DNA of 42,227 nt, from assembly GCA_947165475.1 (NCBI GenBank), contig CAMVAN010000007.1, forward strand, positions 1 through 42,227, written 5' to 3'. This DNA is from an uncultured Caryophanales bacterium (lineage in GTDB: Bacteria > Bacillota_I > Bacilli_A > RF39 > UBA660). Both the position numbers and the translations under genes were made by a program. Under the pieces are notes generated by a model. The model was not told the origin of the DNA, searched no databases, and saw only the letters and a list, made by a program, of their open reading frames with translations. Shown piece after piece: positions 7,482 to 16,168 of the stretch; position 1 is the first letter of the stretch; each line of letters starts with the position of its first letter.

Positions 7482-8327
7482 ATGAAGAAAAACAAACAAA
7501 CAAAAAAAGGATATCGATTATTTTTGATATTAATATCATTACTGTTAAATGCTTTATTATATAATTTGTTTTTATTGCCACTTAAATTAGTAACTGGAGG
7601 AACAAATGGCTTAGCTACCATTACACACTATTTATATAATATAAATCCTTCACATATGGTAATGTTAGTATCCCTTTCTTTAATTATAATAGGGTATATG
7701 TATTTAGGCAAAGAAAAAACAGCAGGAACATTAATTGCATGTTTTTTATATCCAGTATTTTTAGAGCTAACCTCAAATATAGGGAATTATATTAAAATAG
7801 ACACCTCAGACACCTTACTATTAGTACTGTTTTCTGGCGTTTTAAGTGGAATTGCTAATGGACTAATGTACAAGAGTGGATATAGTAATGGAGGATTTCC
7901 AATTATTTCTCAAATATTATATGAAAAATACAAAATATCAATTGCAAAGACTAATTTAGTAATCAATATTATAATAGTACTTTTAGGAGCAGTTTTTTTT
8001 GGATGGACAAATGCCTTATATGCAATGATATTTTTATATATAAATAGTATAATAATGGATAAAGTACTTTTAGGTATTTCTAAAAATAAAGCATTTTATA
8101 TAATAACGACTAAAGAAAATGAAATAAAACAATACATAATAGAAGTATTAAATCATACAGTTACTACATTTAATGTAAAAGGTGGCTTTTTATCAAACAA
8201 AAGAAGAGTATTACTTGCCGTTGTACCAACCAGAGAATATTACAAGCTAACAGAAGGAATAAAAAAAATAGATAGTGAGGCATTTTTTGTAGTAACAGAC
8301 GCATATCAAGTAGAAGGTGCAAAATAA
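7482..8327 (+). CDS. YitT family membrane protein (second copy)
   Basis: 281 aa paralogue of the preceding protein with the same plan: N-terminal hydrophobic helices containing LPLKLVTGGTNGLATI and GYSNGGFPIIS, then a C-terminal DUF2179-like domain (from about 200). Its start codon immediately follows the first copy's stop, and its SD GGAGGGG lies inside the first gene, so translation is probably coupled. The TTGGTD motif of copy one is SNGGFP here, which suggests diverged substrate preference or a heteromeric pair. A terminator follows. Confidence 0.83.
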   Translation: MKKNKQTKKGYRLFLILISLLLNALLYNLFLLPLKLVTGGTNGLATITHYLYNINPSHMVMLVSLSLIIIGYMYLGKEKTAGTLIACFLYPVFLELTSNIGNYIKIDTSDTLLLVLFSGVLSGIANGLMYKSGYSNGGFPIISQILYEKYKISIAKTNLVINIIIVLLGAVFFGWTNALYAMIFLYINSIIMDKVLLGISKNKAFYIITTKENEIKQYIIEVLNHTVTTFNVKGGFLSNKRRVLLAVVPTREYYKLTEGIKKIDSEAFFVVTDAYQVEGAK

Positions 8328-8330
8328 CGT

Positions 8331-8364
8331 AAAAAAAGAGGATTTTTATTATCTTCTTTTTTTT
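8331..8364 (+). terminator. Intrinsic terminator after the yitT pair
   Basis: AAAGAGGAT (8335-8343) pairs with ATCTTCTTT (8351-8359), with one G-T pair, and the T-run continues to 8364. Confidence 0.75.
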
Positions 8365-8377
8365 AATTGCAAAAGTG

Positions 8378-8386
8378 TGATATAAT
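8378..8386 (+). promoter_or_regulatory. Extended -10 of the ftsEX operon
   Basis: TGATATAAT directly behind the upstream terminator, with no good -35 at 17 nt. Confidence 0.5.
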
Positions 8387-8414
8387 AAAAGAACTAAGGT
8401 GGTGAATAAAATAG

Positions 8415-9104
8415 ATGGATTTAATTAGAATAAGAAATGTAGAAAAAAAATATAAGAATGGAGTAACAGCCATCTATGATTTAAACTTAGCAATAGAAAA
8501 GGGCTCATTTGTCTTTGTAATTGGGGGATCAGGAAGTGGAAAGTCCACTTTAATAAAAATGTTATATAGAGAAGAGAAACCTACAAAAGGACAAGTAATA
8601 GTAGGTGGCTTAGATGTTGCTAAATTAAAAAACAAGAAAGTATACAAATTAAGAAGAAAACTTGGAATTGTATTTCAAGATTATCGATTGCTTCCGAAGC
8701 AAACAGTTTTTGAAAATGTAGCTTTTGCTTTAGAATGTATAGGAGAAAGAAGAGACATTATAAGGACAAAAGTCTTGAAAGCATTAGAAGATGTTGGATT
8801 AAAAAACAAGGTTCATGAGTATCCAGATAATTTATCAGGAGGAGAACAACAAAGAGTAGCTATTGCAAGAGCAATTGTAAATGATCCGAAATTATTATTA
8901 TGTGATGAGCCAACCGGAAATTTAGATCCGGAAAAAAGTATGGAAATTATGAAAGTTTTGGAAAGCATTAATAAAATGAGAGGAACAACAATAATTATGG
9001 CTACACATGATAAAGAAATTGTAAATAAAATGAAAAAGCAAGTTATAACTTTAAAAGATGGTCATTTAGTAAAATTTAAACAGAAAGGAACCTATGTTGA
9101 ATGA
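8415..9104 (+). CDS. ftsE: Cell division ATP-binding protein FtsE
   Basis: 229 aa ABC ATPase, the usual FtsE length. Walker A is GGSGSGKST (37-45), the Q-loop region is FQDYRLLP, the ABC signature is LSGGEQQRVAIARA, and Walker B is LLLCDEPTGNLD. With FtsX it forms a membrane complex that activates peptidoglycan hydrolases from inside the cell. AGGTGGTG lies about 10 nt before ATG 8415, slightly far for an SD. The stop overlaps the ftsX start (ATGA), and the third gene of the operon is the likely hydrolase partner. Confidence 0.95.
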   Translation: MDLIRIRNVEKKYKNGVTAIYDLNLAIEKGSFVFVIGGSGSGKSTLIKMLYREEKPTKGQVIVGGLDVAKLKNKKVYKLRRKLGIVFQDYRLLPKQTVFENVAFALECIGERRDIIRTKVLKALEDVGLKNKVHEYPDNLSGGEQQRVAIARAIVNDPKLLLCDEPTGNLDPEKSMEIMKVLESINKMRGTTIIMATHDKEIVNKMKKQVITLKDGHLVKFKQKGTYVE

Positions 9105-10000
9105 AGCCATTTAGAATGTTAGGAAGAAGCATCCGTGATGCAGTCAAAAGTGTAATCAGAAATTTTTCTCTTTCACTAGCTTCAATATCTTGTATTACAA
9201 TTACTTTAATTATTGTTGCAGTTGCTATAATAGCCTCATTAAATGTTCAAAATTTTACGGAAGCAATCGAAAAAGATATGACAATAGTTGTTTTTGTAGA
9301 CAATGATTCTGATGAAGACGATGTTAAAGAAATAGAGAAAGAAATAAAAAAAATAAGTAATGTAGAAAAATATACATATCAGTCCAAACAAGATGTAAAA
9401 GCAAAAATGCAAGAAGAGTCAGAAGTGTTTAATACTGTTCTAAACAACTGGAATGATGAAGAAAGTCCATTAAAAGACACTTTCCAAGTAAAAGTAAAAA
9501 AAATAAAAAGAATTAAGCAAACAGCAGAAAAAATAGAAAAAATAGATAACGTAGCTATAGTACGATATGGTGAAGGAATGGTCGATAAAATGGTTTCAGC
9601 ATTCTCTTCAGTTGAAAAAGTAACGTATGGAATAGTAATCGCTTTAGTATTAGTAACAATATTTTTAATTGTTAATACAATAAAATTAACAATATCAGCA
9701 AGAAAAAGAGAAATAAAAATAATGCGATTAGTAGGAGCAAGCAATATAACAATAAAATTACCATTCATAATTGAAGGAATGATTTTAGGACTATTTGGTT
9801 CAATTGTCCCAGTGTTAATAGTAACATATGGATATTTGGCGTTTTATAAACATTTTGATGGATATTTATATTCCAAGTTAGTTCAGCTCATAAAACCAGA
9901 GCCCTTTATTTATCAAGTATCTCTAGTAGTTATTGGAATTGGTATTTTAGTAGGTATGGTAGGTAGTGCAAGAGCCGTAAGAAAGTATTTAAAAATATAA
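9101..10000 (+). CDS. ftsX: Cell division protein FtsX
   Basis: 299 aa permease-like subunit. One membrane segment (about 22-46), a large extracytoplasmic domain (about 47-170) rich in charged residues, then three membrane segments (about 173-195, 220-245, 272-292) match the FtsX topology. TISARKREIKIMRLVGAS is the usual cytoplasmic coupling region to FtsE. The outer domain transmits ATPase-driven shape changes to the secreted hydrolase. It overlaps ftsE by 4 nt and the hydrolase gene by 1 nt (TAATG). Confidence 0.95.
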   Translation: MKPFRMLGRSIRDAVKSVIRNFSLSLASISCITITLIIVAVAIIASLNVQNFTEAIEKDMTIVVFVDNDSDEDDVKEIEKEIKKISNVEKYTYQSKQDVKAKMQEESEVFNTVLNNWNDEESPLKDTFQVKVKKIKRIKQTAEKIEKIDNVAIVRYGEGMVDKMVSAFSSVEKVTYGIVIALVLVTIFLIVNTIKLTISARKREIKIMRLVGASNITIKLPFIIEGMILGLFGSIVPVLIVTYGYLAFYKHFDGYLYSKLVQLIKPEPFIYQVSLVVIGIGILVGMVGSARAVRKYLKI

Positions 10001-11208
10001 TGAAAGAAAAAGTATTAGTTATTATTTCAATTGCACTGGTATTAGTATCTCTAGTAGCACTACCAACAGATACTAGTGCCAAAACAATACAAGAATTTGA
10101 AGCTGAAGTATCCAAATATACAAAGGAACTAGAAAACAAAAAAGCCAGCTTAGCAAAAAATGATGCCGAAGTAAAAGAAATTAAAAATAAAATAGCTTCT
10201 ATTGAGTCTCAAATTGCATCAGCTGAGGCAGAAATAGAGCAATTACAAATAGAAATAGAAGAAAGCCAAGAAGAAATTCAAAGGAAAAGCGAAGAAAGCA
10301 AAAGTATTATTTCATATTATCAAATAGCAGATGGAGAAAACTCATATTTAGAATATGCCTTTGGAGCCAATGACATAACGGATATGATTTATCGTTTATC
10401 AATTGTTGAACAACTTACAGAATATAATGACAAAATTATGAAAGAATTGGAACAATTAATAAAAACTAATCAGGAAAAACAAAAACAACTTGAGGAAAAA
10501 GAAAAAGAATTAGAACAACTTAAACAAGACTTAAAAGCAGAACAAGCAAAAATTGAAGCAGACTCTCAAACAATAAGAGAAAGTATGCCTTCAATTGAGG
10601 AACAAATAAAATCTGCAAAAGAAAGTGTTAGTTACTATAAAAAACTTGGATGTGGAGCATCAGAAGACATTCAAAAATGTGAGTATAGAGTATCTCAGTC
10701 ATCACAAAGTGCATCTCTTCCAAGCGTAGGCTTCTTTTCAAGACCAATGGATGATGGCTATATAGTCAGAGGAATGTCTGGAGGCCATATGGGATATGAT
10801 TTAAGTAGCAGCAACAAGTCAATACCTGTTTATCCTATTGCCGCTGGATCTGTACATGCTATATACACAGACAGTTGTACATCTGGAAGATGGTGTCAAA
10901 ACATGGGATTCTCATGTAATGGAAATGCAAAAATTGTAGTAATTAAACATAACTATAATGGTAAGTATATCTATTCTTCATATGTCCATTTACGAAGCTA
11001 TGGAAATATCAGTGTTGGATCAGTTGTTTCAAAAGATACTATTATAGGATATATGGGTACCACTGGATGTTCAACCGGATCTCATCTACATCTAGAAATT
11101 GCAAACTGTCATTGGAAAAATGGCGGATGTAGTTATGGGGCATATACTGGAAGATTAATTAATCCTGGAAACTTGATAAAATTCCCATCAAGATGGTCAA
11201 ATAGATAG
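10000..11208 (+). CDS. Secreted coiled-coil M23 peptidoglycan hydrolase, FtsEX partner
   Basis: 402 aa. A signal peptide (1-27, probable cut after TSA) leads into a long Glu/Lys/Gln coiled coil (about 30-215). A C-terminal LytM/M23 domain (about 245-395) follows. Zinc and catalytic residues are all present: His263 and Asp267 (HMGYD), His330 (YVHL), and His362/His364 (HLHLE). It should be an active endopeptidase, unlike E. coli EnvC, whose LytM domain is inactive. The outer domain has many Cys (for example in DSCTSGRWCQNMGFSC), possibly disulfides. The coiled coil matches the FtsX-docking design of EnvC, PcsB and CwlO. Its start overlaps ftsX, so the three are one operon. Confidence 0.9.
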   Translation: MKEKVLVIISIALVLVSLVALPTDTSAKTIQEFEAEVSKYTKELENKKASLAKNDAEVKEIKNKIASIESQIASAEAEIEQLQIEIEESQEEIQRKSEESKSIISYYQIADGENSYLEYAFGANDITDMIYRLSIVEQLTEYNDKIMKELEQLIKTNQEKQKQLEEKEKELEQLKQDLKAEQAKIEADSQTIRESMPSIEEQIKSAKESVSYYKKLGCGASEDIQKCEYRVSQSSQSASLPSVGFFSRPMDDGYIVRGMSGGHMGYDLSSSNKSIPVYPIAAGSVHAIYTDSCTSGRWCQNMGFSCNGNAKIVVIKHNYNGKYIYSSYVHLRSYGNISVGSVVSKDTIIGYMGTTGCSTGSHLHLEIANCHWKNGGCSYGAYTGRLINPGNLIKFPSRWSNR

Positions 11209-11210
11209 GC

Positions 11211-11244
11211 AAAAGCATTTAGAGTAATTCTAAATGCTTTTTTT
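11211..11244 (+). terminator. Intrinsic terminator of the ftsEX operon
   Basis: AAAGCATTTAGA pairs perfectly with TCTAAATGCTTT around a 5-nt loop, then a T-run. One of the strongest terminators in the window. Confidence 0.92.
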
Positions 11245-11283
11245 GTAAACTATAAGTGAATTTAAGAATAAAAAAAACATCGG

Positions 11284-11289
11284 TATAAT
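11284..11289 (+). promoter_or_regulatory. -10 box of the XRE-membrane regulator gene
   Basis: A perfect TATAAT lies 21 nt before the ATG; the -35 region TTTAAG (11261-11266) at 17 nt is weak. Confidence 0.4.
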
Positions 11290-11309
11290 TCAAATTGGTG
11301 TAATAATAT

Positions 11310-12380
11310 ATGGATTCAAATAAAATTGGTAAATTTATTTATACTTTAAGAAAAGAAAAAAACTTAAGTCAATATCAATTAGCTGAAATGATTCCGATTA
11401 GTAGGCAAGCAGTATCAAAATGGGAAAGAGGAGTAACAATTCCTGATTCTTCAACATTACTTAGATTAAGTGAAATATTTGATGTTACAATAAATGAATT
11501 ATTAAATGGAAAACGATTACAAGAAAATTCCATTGAAAATCTAGAATCAACTACATTAGAAATAATAGATCAACATAATATCAAAAAAAAGAAAGATAAA
11601 AGAATAATAGTCATACTAGGAACAATAATATTCATTCTTATATTTTCCTTTTTATTATACTATTTTATAACATCATATAGTTCAATAAAAGTGTATAAAG
11701 TAGGAGGAACAAATGAAGAGATAGATCTTTATGATGGATTATTTATTGTTACAAAAGAAAAAGCCTACCTAAAATTAGGAAAAATAAAAAATAGAACGGA
11801 CGAAATAATAAAAATAAATGTAATTCTCAAAAAGAAGAATAAAGAAATTTTAGTTTATCAAGATTTAGATATAGATGAAATCATAATTATATATAATGGA
11901 TATAATGAGTGCGTATCATCAGAAAATATTAAATATTTTTTAAATAATAGCTTTCTTGAAATAGTAAAGAAAAATATGGAGACAGAAAGAATTAAACTAA
12001 TATTTAAAAGAGATTTTGTAAACAATAATTTTCTTTATAATACAAAAAAGAACATAGATAAAGATAATAATACATATATAAATAATGAGTCAAATGAAAT
12101 AAACGTTATAGACGCAATAAATATTATTAAAGAAAATGGAATTTATGAAAATGATAGTTATATCTTTACATATAAAAATACTAAATATATTTATTTTGAT
12201 AATATAGAATTATTAAGAATAATAACAGAAGATAATAATACCATGGATTTGTTTGTAAAAAAGAAACAATATATTTGTTCAAGTAGTGCCAAAAGCAATA
12301 GCCAAGAATGTATAAAATATACAAAAAAATATATAAAAAAAACTAAATGGAACTTAATAAGTTCTACCAAAAATCAGTAG
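11310..12380 (+). CDS. Membrane-anchored XRE-family transcription regulator
   Basis: 356 aa. Residues 7-66 are a canonical XRE helix-turn-helix (LRKEKNLSQYQLAEMIPISR, then QAVSKWERG). A basic linker is followed by one membrane segment (about 98-122) and a ~230-residue tail that I do not recognise. The tail is rich in Asn, Ile, Lys and Glu and should face outside. A DNA-binding domain tied to an outer sensing domain by one helix suggests one-step signal transduction. SD is poor (TTGGTG). The next gene, 34 bp downstream with no terminator between, encodes a secreted protein; the pair is probably one operon. Confidence 0.75.
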   Translation: MDSNKIGKFIYTLRKEKNLSQYQLAEMIPISRQAVSKWERGVTIPDSSTLLRLSEIFDVTINELLNGKRLQENSIENLESTTLEIIDQHNIKKKKDKRIIVILGTIIFILIFSFLLYYFITSYSSIKVYKVGGTNEEIDLYDGLFIVTKEKAYLKLGKIKNRTDEIIKINVILKKKNKEILVYQDLDIDEIIIIYNGYNECVSSENIKYFLNNSFLEIVKKNMETERIKLIFKRDFVNNNFLYNTKKNIDKDNNTYINNESNEINVIDAINIIKENGIYENDSYIFTYKNTKYIYFDNIELLRIITEDNNTMDLFVKKKQYICSSSAKSNSQECIKYTKKYIKKTKWNLISSTKNQ

Positions 12381-12414
12381 TAGTTGATAAATTGAAAATG
12401 AAAGGAGGTAAGCC

Positions 12415-13146
12415 ATGAAAAAAATAGTTGGAGTTTTTATAATCCTAGTTGCCGTTTTAAGTTTTAGTAAAAATGTATATGCAGAAGAAGCAGTTTACTA
12501 CACAACTTCTAATGGAATAGAATTAACAGAAGAAGAATATAACTTTTTAACTCAATTTTATTGGGATGGATATCCAGATATCATGACAATAGACCAATAT
12601 GAGGAATTCAAAAATTCAGATTTACTAGATAGAGAATTAATTGTAAAATATGCTAAACAACCAGAAAATACTCCTCGTTCAACTAGTCACGCAACAAATG
12701 CTAAAGTATTAAAAATAGCTGCTGCATGTTCCTCAAGTGATTGTATGGTAACAATCAATTGCGAATGGACATTAAATCCAGCAACTCGAAGTTATGATGT
12801 TATTGGAGCATACTTAAGTGGTGTTTCGCTTTTGTACCATAATCAGACATATGTTTCATCTACAAGCGGTGCTACATTCTTCAATAATTTAAAAACTGCA
12901 TATAACGGAATAGGAAATTCTGTAAAGCTTCCATCGTCTGGAACAGATGTTATTATTAATATGACAATTACCACGACCAGAGGCGGAACAATTTATGGAA
13001 GCTATCAGCATGCCATGTCAAATACTACTTTACCAGTTAGTAAATATTACAATTTCTCATTAGCAGGATATGGAAATGTTTTCTCATTCTATGGAAGCGC
13101 CGTAGGAATCTATGATGGAATGGGTGGAGTAGATATAACAATTTAG
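12415..13146 (+). CDS. Secreted protein of unknown function
   Basis: 243 aa. A clear signal peptide (about 1-23, cut near VYA-EEA) precedes a mature region without further membrane segments. It has an acidic N-terminal part (GIELTEEEYNFLTQFYWDGY), two close Cys pairs (ACSSSDC and NC, about residues 102-115), and a Gly/Ser/Thr-rich C-terminal half that looks like beta structure. I recognise no enzyme motif. Strong SD AAAGGAGG before ATG 12415. It sits behind the membrane-anchored XRE gene and has its own terminator, so it is probably the regulated output or ligand of that regulator. Confidence 0.65.
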   Translation: MKKIVGVFIILVAVLSFSKNVYAEEAVYYTTSNGIELTEEEYNFLTQFYWDGYPDIMTIDQYEEFKNSDLLDRELIVKYAKQPENTPRSTSHATNAKVLKIAAACSSSDCMVTINCEWTLNPATRSYDVIGAYLSGVSLLYHNQTYVSSTSGATFFNNLKTAYNGIGNSVKLPSSGTDVIINMTITTTRGGTIYGSYQHAMSNTTLPVSKYYNFSLAGYGNVFSFYGSAVGIYDGMGGVDITI

Positions 13147-13169
13147 TAAAAAAAGGCTTATATATTCTA

Positions 13170-13202
13170 AAAAACACAATAGAAAGCTATTGTGTTTTTT
13201 TT
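13170..13202 (+). terminator. Intrinsic terminator after the secreted-protein gene
   Basis: AAAACACAATAG pairs with CTATTGTGTTTT around AAAG, then T8. Confidence 0.92.
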
Positions 13203-13208
13203 AAGTTA

Positions 13209-13217
13209 TGATATGAT
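13209..13217 (+). promoter_or_regulatory. Extended -10 of the Cys-rich/GNAT operon
   Basis: TGATATGAT lies 18 nt before the ATG at 13235, immediately after the terminator. Confidence 0.4.
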
Positions 13218-13234
13218 TAAACTGAGGGTTAATT

Positions 13235-13813
13235 ATGGAAATAATATTATCTATAGATGACAGTAATTTTTATAAAAAAATAAAAAAATATAAAGACAAA
13301 GAAGATACTATATTATTAAAACAAAATAATAAAATTATAAATATAGATAATATTGATTCTTTTAATGATATAGACAAGAAATGGAAACTATATAGTGTAA
13401 CCGCTGTAAATATTAAAAATATTGAGAAAAGATATAACTATATCTATGACTTAGTATGTGACTATTTAGATAATGAATTTCAAGAAAAAAATATTTGTCA
13501 ATTTAGAAACAACAAATGTATTGGTGTAACAGACGGATATCATTGCAAAGAATCAGTGTATGGGTGTTGCTATGGAAGAAAAAGAGGTTTATGTAAGAAT
13601 TTTATAAATGGAAAATGTAATATTAAATCCATATCATGTAAACTATTTACTTGTAGGTATTTAAAAAAAAATAAAATTAAGTATAATTCAGATAATATTC
13701 CTATATTAAAGTATTTTTTTAACAAAAGACAAAAAAAAATTATAGAAGATTCCATATTTATTGACAAAGAAGAAATTATAAATATGTTATTAAATAAAAA
13801 AAGAAAGAGGTAA
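13235..13813 (+). CDS. Cys-rich protein of unknown function
   Basis: 192 aa with no signal peptide. Nine Cys fall within residues 88-140 (88, 95, 104, 111, 112, 120, 128, 135, 140), with one more at 75. The segment includes a CC pair (YGCCYGRKRG) and ends SCKLFTC. Such density in a cytoplasmic, very Lys/Asn/Ile-rich protein suggests metal or iron-sulfur binding, but I cannot name a family. The C-terminal 50 residues are basic and end NKKRKR. SD is GAGGG. The gene lies 5 nt before the GNAT gene, so the two are almost certainly cotranslated. Confidence 0.62.
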   Translation: MEIILSIDDSNFYKKIKKYKDKEDTILLKQNNKIINIDNIDSFNDIDKKWKLYSVTAVNIKNIEKRYNYIYDLVCDYLDNEFQEKNICQFRNNKCIGVTDGYHCKESVYGCCYGRKRGLCKNFINGKCNIKSISCKLFTCRYLKKNKIKYNSDNIPILKYFFNKRQKKIIEDSIFIDKEEIINMLLNKKRKR

Positions 13814-13818
13814 AATAT

Positions 13819-15288
13819 ATGAACGAGTATAAAAGTAGTGGTGAATTTATTACCAAATTAGAAACAAAAAACTATAAAATAGGAAGCTTTGATGTGTTTT
13901 TAGATAAGTCAAAAGCATTGTTGGAAACTTATTGTCCTGATAGTACTGATGAATTATTGAAAAAGCTGCCAACCACTCTACGAGCAAGTATAGTAGATAA
14001 AAAATCAAATGATTATGTAGGTTTTATAAGTACAATAGATATGAATAATCAGAATGGATACACTTCAATACTATTAGAAACAAACCAAGAATTAAAAAAT
14101 GAAGAGTTAGAAGAAATTTTAGAAGAGTATAAAAACTATTTATTTAATGATTTAGGAATTAGTCAAATAAAAGATTTAATAGTAGTAAACGGAAAACAAA
14201 TAAAACAAGAACACAAAGAAGTTTCATCAAAATCAACCCAAATAAATAGCGAAAATTTACAGTGTGGAATAAGTGAAAGAGAAATGGAAAGATTTAAAGA
14301 AATGGGATATAATATTCCGAATTTATCTTTGCCTTGTACTTTAATAGATTCTAATCAAACAATCGGTATTATAGGCCTTACAAATTTAATATGGTCAAAT
14401 AGAAGAGCAAATTTACAAATGTTTTTTAACAAAGAAATTAGTGATGATTTTATACAAGAATTTGCTCCAAAAGTAATTAATGAATATTTACAATACTTAC
14501 ATGACAGCAATTTATATAGTGTTTCAATGTCTGTTTCTGGAAGTAATAAAAGCCTGTTAAACGTTATAACAAATTCTAATATGAATTATTATGCTGCAAT
14601 TCCATATGCTGCCTCTTTTGAAAACAAAATTGACACAAATTATCTATTTGAATCTTATCCAGATATGATAAAAGAAAATGAAATATATCTTCCAGAAAAC
14701 AAAATAATAAATAATGAACCAATAATAGAAAAAAGTCTTAGCGAAGTAATTGACTTAAAAAATGGTTTCTTCGCCTTGAACCCAACTGTATTCGAAAAAA
14801 GAAATGTAGATATTAATAAAGTTGTAAAAGGACATATAGAAGCTATGCAAAACAGGAACAATTTTTCTATTCCAGTTGGTGAAGACAAATATATGATACA
14901 AGAAGGAAACGGAAAGTATGGTATGTCTAAAGCTGTACAAAATTATTCATACATTCTTTTTGACAATAATTTTAACTATTCTGGATATATAAATATATTA
15001 AGAGAAAATGCAAAAAATGCTGAAGTTGAAATAGGAATAAAACCAGAATTACAAAATCTTGGACTTGGTACCTCCCTTTTAACAGGCTTCTCAGAAGAAT
15101 TATTTGATAACGGTTACATGAGTGTTACAGGTTCAGTATTTGATTTTAATACGCCATCTAAAAGAATGTTTGAAAAAGTTGCTAAATTCAGCGGAAAAAG
15201 AATAGGTGGTTATTACATAAATGGAAAATTATGGGATATGAATATGTATACAAAAGAAAATGAATCAGAATTTAAAATTCACAAATAA
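13819..15288 (+). CDS. Multi-module GNAT acetyltransferase-like protein
   Basis: 489 aa. The C-terminal module (about 370-475) is a recognisable GNAT fold with the acetyl-CoA loop LQNLGLGTSLL (411-421) and the usual late segment FDFNTPSKRMFEKVAKFSG. Two further GNAT-like modules seem to precede it: about 50-125 (VGFISTID, SILLET) and about 170-265 (TIGIIGLTNLIWSNRRANL then MNYYAAIPYAAS). Neither has a clear acetyl-CoA loop, so they may be degenerate substrate-recognition domains. The acceptor is unknown. The SD AGAGG overlaps the end of the Cys-rich gene. A strong terminator overlaps the stop. Confidence 0.72.
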   Translation: MNEYKSSGEFITKLETKNYKIGSFDVFLDKSKALLETYCPDSTDELLKKLPTTLRASIVDKKSNDYVGFISTIDMNNQNGYTSILLETNQELKNEELEEILEEYKNYLFNDLGISQIKDLIVVNGKQIKQEHKEVSSKSTQINSENLQCGISEREMERFKEMGYNIPNLSLPCTLIDSNQTIGIIGLTNLIWSNRRANLQMFFNKEISDDFIQEFAPKVINEYLQYLHDSNLYSVSMSVSGSNKSLLNVITNSNMNYYAAIPYAASFENKIDTNYLFESYPDMIKENEIYLPENKIINNEPIIEKSLSEVIDLKNGFFALNPTVFEKRNVDINKVVKGHIEAMQNRNNFSIPVGEDKYMIQEGNGKYGMSKAVQNYSYILFDNNFNYSGYINILRENAKNAEVEIGIKPELQNLGLGTSLLTGFSEELFDNGYMSVTGSVFDFNTPSKRMFEKVAKFSGKRIGGYYINGKLWDMNMYTKENESEFKIHK

Positions 15289-15317
15289 AAAACTTGAAAA
15301 TTACTTTCAAGTTTTTT
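15287..15317 (+). terminator. Intrinsic terminator after the GNAT gene
   Basis: AAAACTTGAAA pairs with TTTCAAGTTTT around a short loop, then a T-run; it begins within the stop codon. The following gap up to 15577 shows only a possible promoter. Confidence 0.9.
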
Positions 15318-15486
15318 CTATCTATAATTATAATTAATTAAATTTGAAACCATATTATAAACTAAACATAAATTTAGACCGAATACATATTGCCATTAAA
15401 ATTATTTATACAAGGATTTACTATCAAACTATAATTAAAATAAGGGCAAGAAAATTACCAGTTTTGAAGAAAAATAAGTTAATTTC

Positions 15487-15515
15487 TTGTTAATTTATAT
15501 ATATAATGTTAAAAT
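15487..15515 (+). promoter_or_regulatory. Possible promoter of the acidic orphan gene
   Basis: TTGTTA (15487-15492), 17-nt spacer, TAAAAT (15510-15515). This leaves a leader of about 55 nt before ATG 15578. Confidence 0.45.
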
Positions 15516-15577
15516 AACTAAGTACTTGAAAACGTATTAGAAAACTTTTTAGTTCTAAATGAAAAAAAGGTGATAAG

Positions 15578-16156
15578 ATGAACAAAAATTATTTTTATTC
15601 GAGAGAAGAAGATTTTGTAAGTAATATGTTTGATGAAATAAAAGATTTTAAGGATTATATAGATATTTTAAATTATTATTTACTTTACTTTGAAGAAAGA
15701 ATAAAATATCAACAATATAAAGCAAAAGAAGAAATATTTAAAGATGAAGACTCCATACTATTATTTGAAGAGGTCTATAATTTTTATGAAAGAATGATGT
15801 TTGAATTAACAAACTATGATGATTATCAAGAATATATTATTCATGAAGATGAAGATTCAATTGCCTTATCATATGTAGGTGATATTGATATCTATGAGCT
15901 ACAAGAAAAAAAATGGATGATAATGTTAGATAATTGTACTAAAATATACTTTATTACCCTTGAAGATGAAACAGATGAAGATTCTGATGAATACTATGTA
16001 TACTATGATGTTACCATATATGAAAGACAGAATAATAAATATAATATAAAAAAAATCAAAGTAAAAGATAACGAAGGACTTGGATTATCAGACTTAAATG
16101 TTAGATATGAAAAACCAACTAAATGGCTAAAAGAAAAAATAATAAATAGAAAATAA
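15578..16156 (+). CDS. Acidic hypothetical protein
   Basis: 192 aa with no signal peptide, membrane segment or motif that I recognise. It is very rich in Asp, Glu and Tyr, including DETDEDSDEYYVYYD near residues 128-142. The N-terminal third looks helical and the C-terminal part strand-rich. The SD AAAAGGTG precedes ATG 15578. Its stop lies 12 nt before uvrB, so it is probably cotranscribed with uvrB, which does not by itself reveal a role. Confidence 0.62.
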   Translation: MNKNYFYSREEDFVSNMFDEIKDFKDYIDILNYYLLYFEERIKYQQYKAKEEIFKDEDSILLFEEVYNFYERMMFELTNYDDYQEYIIHEDEDSIALSYVGDIDIYELQEKKWMIMLDNCTKIYFITLEDETDEDSDEYYVYYDVTIYERQNNKYNIKKIKVKDNEGLGLSDLNVRYEKPTKWLKEKIINRK

Positions 16157-16168
16157 TAGGAGATGTAT

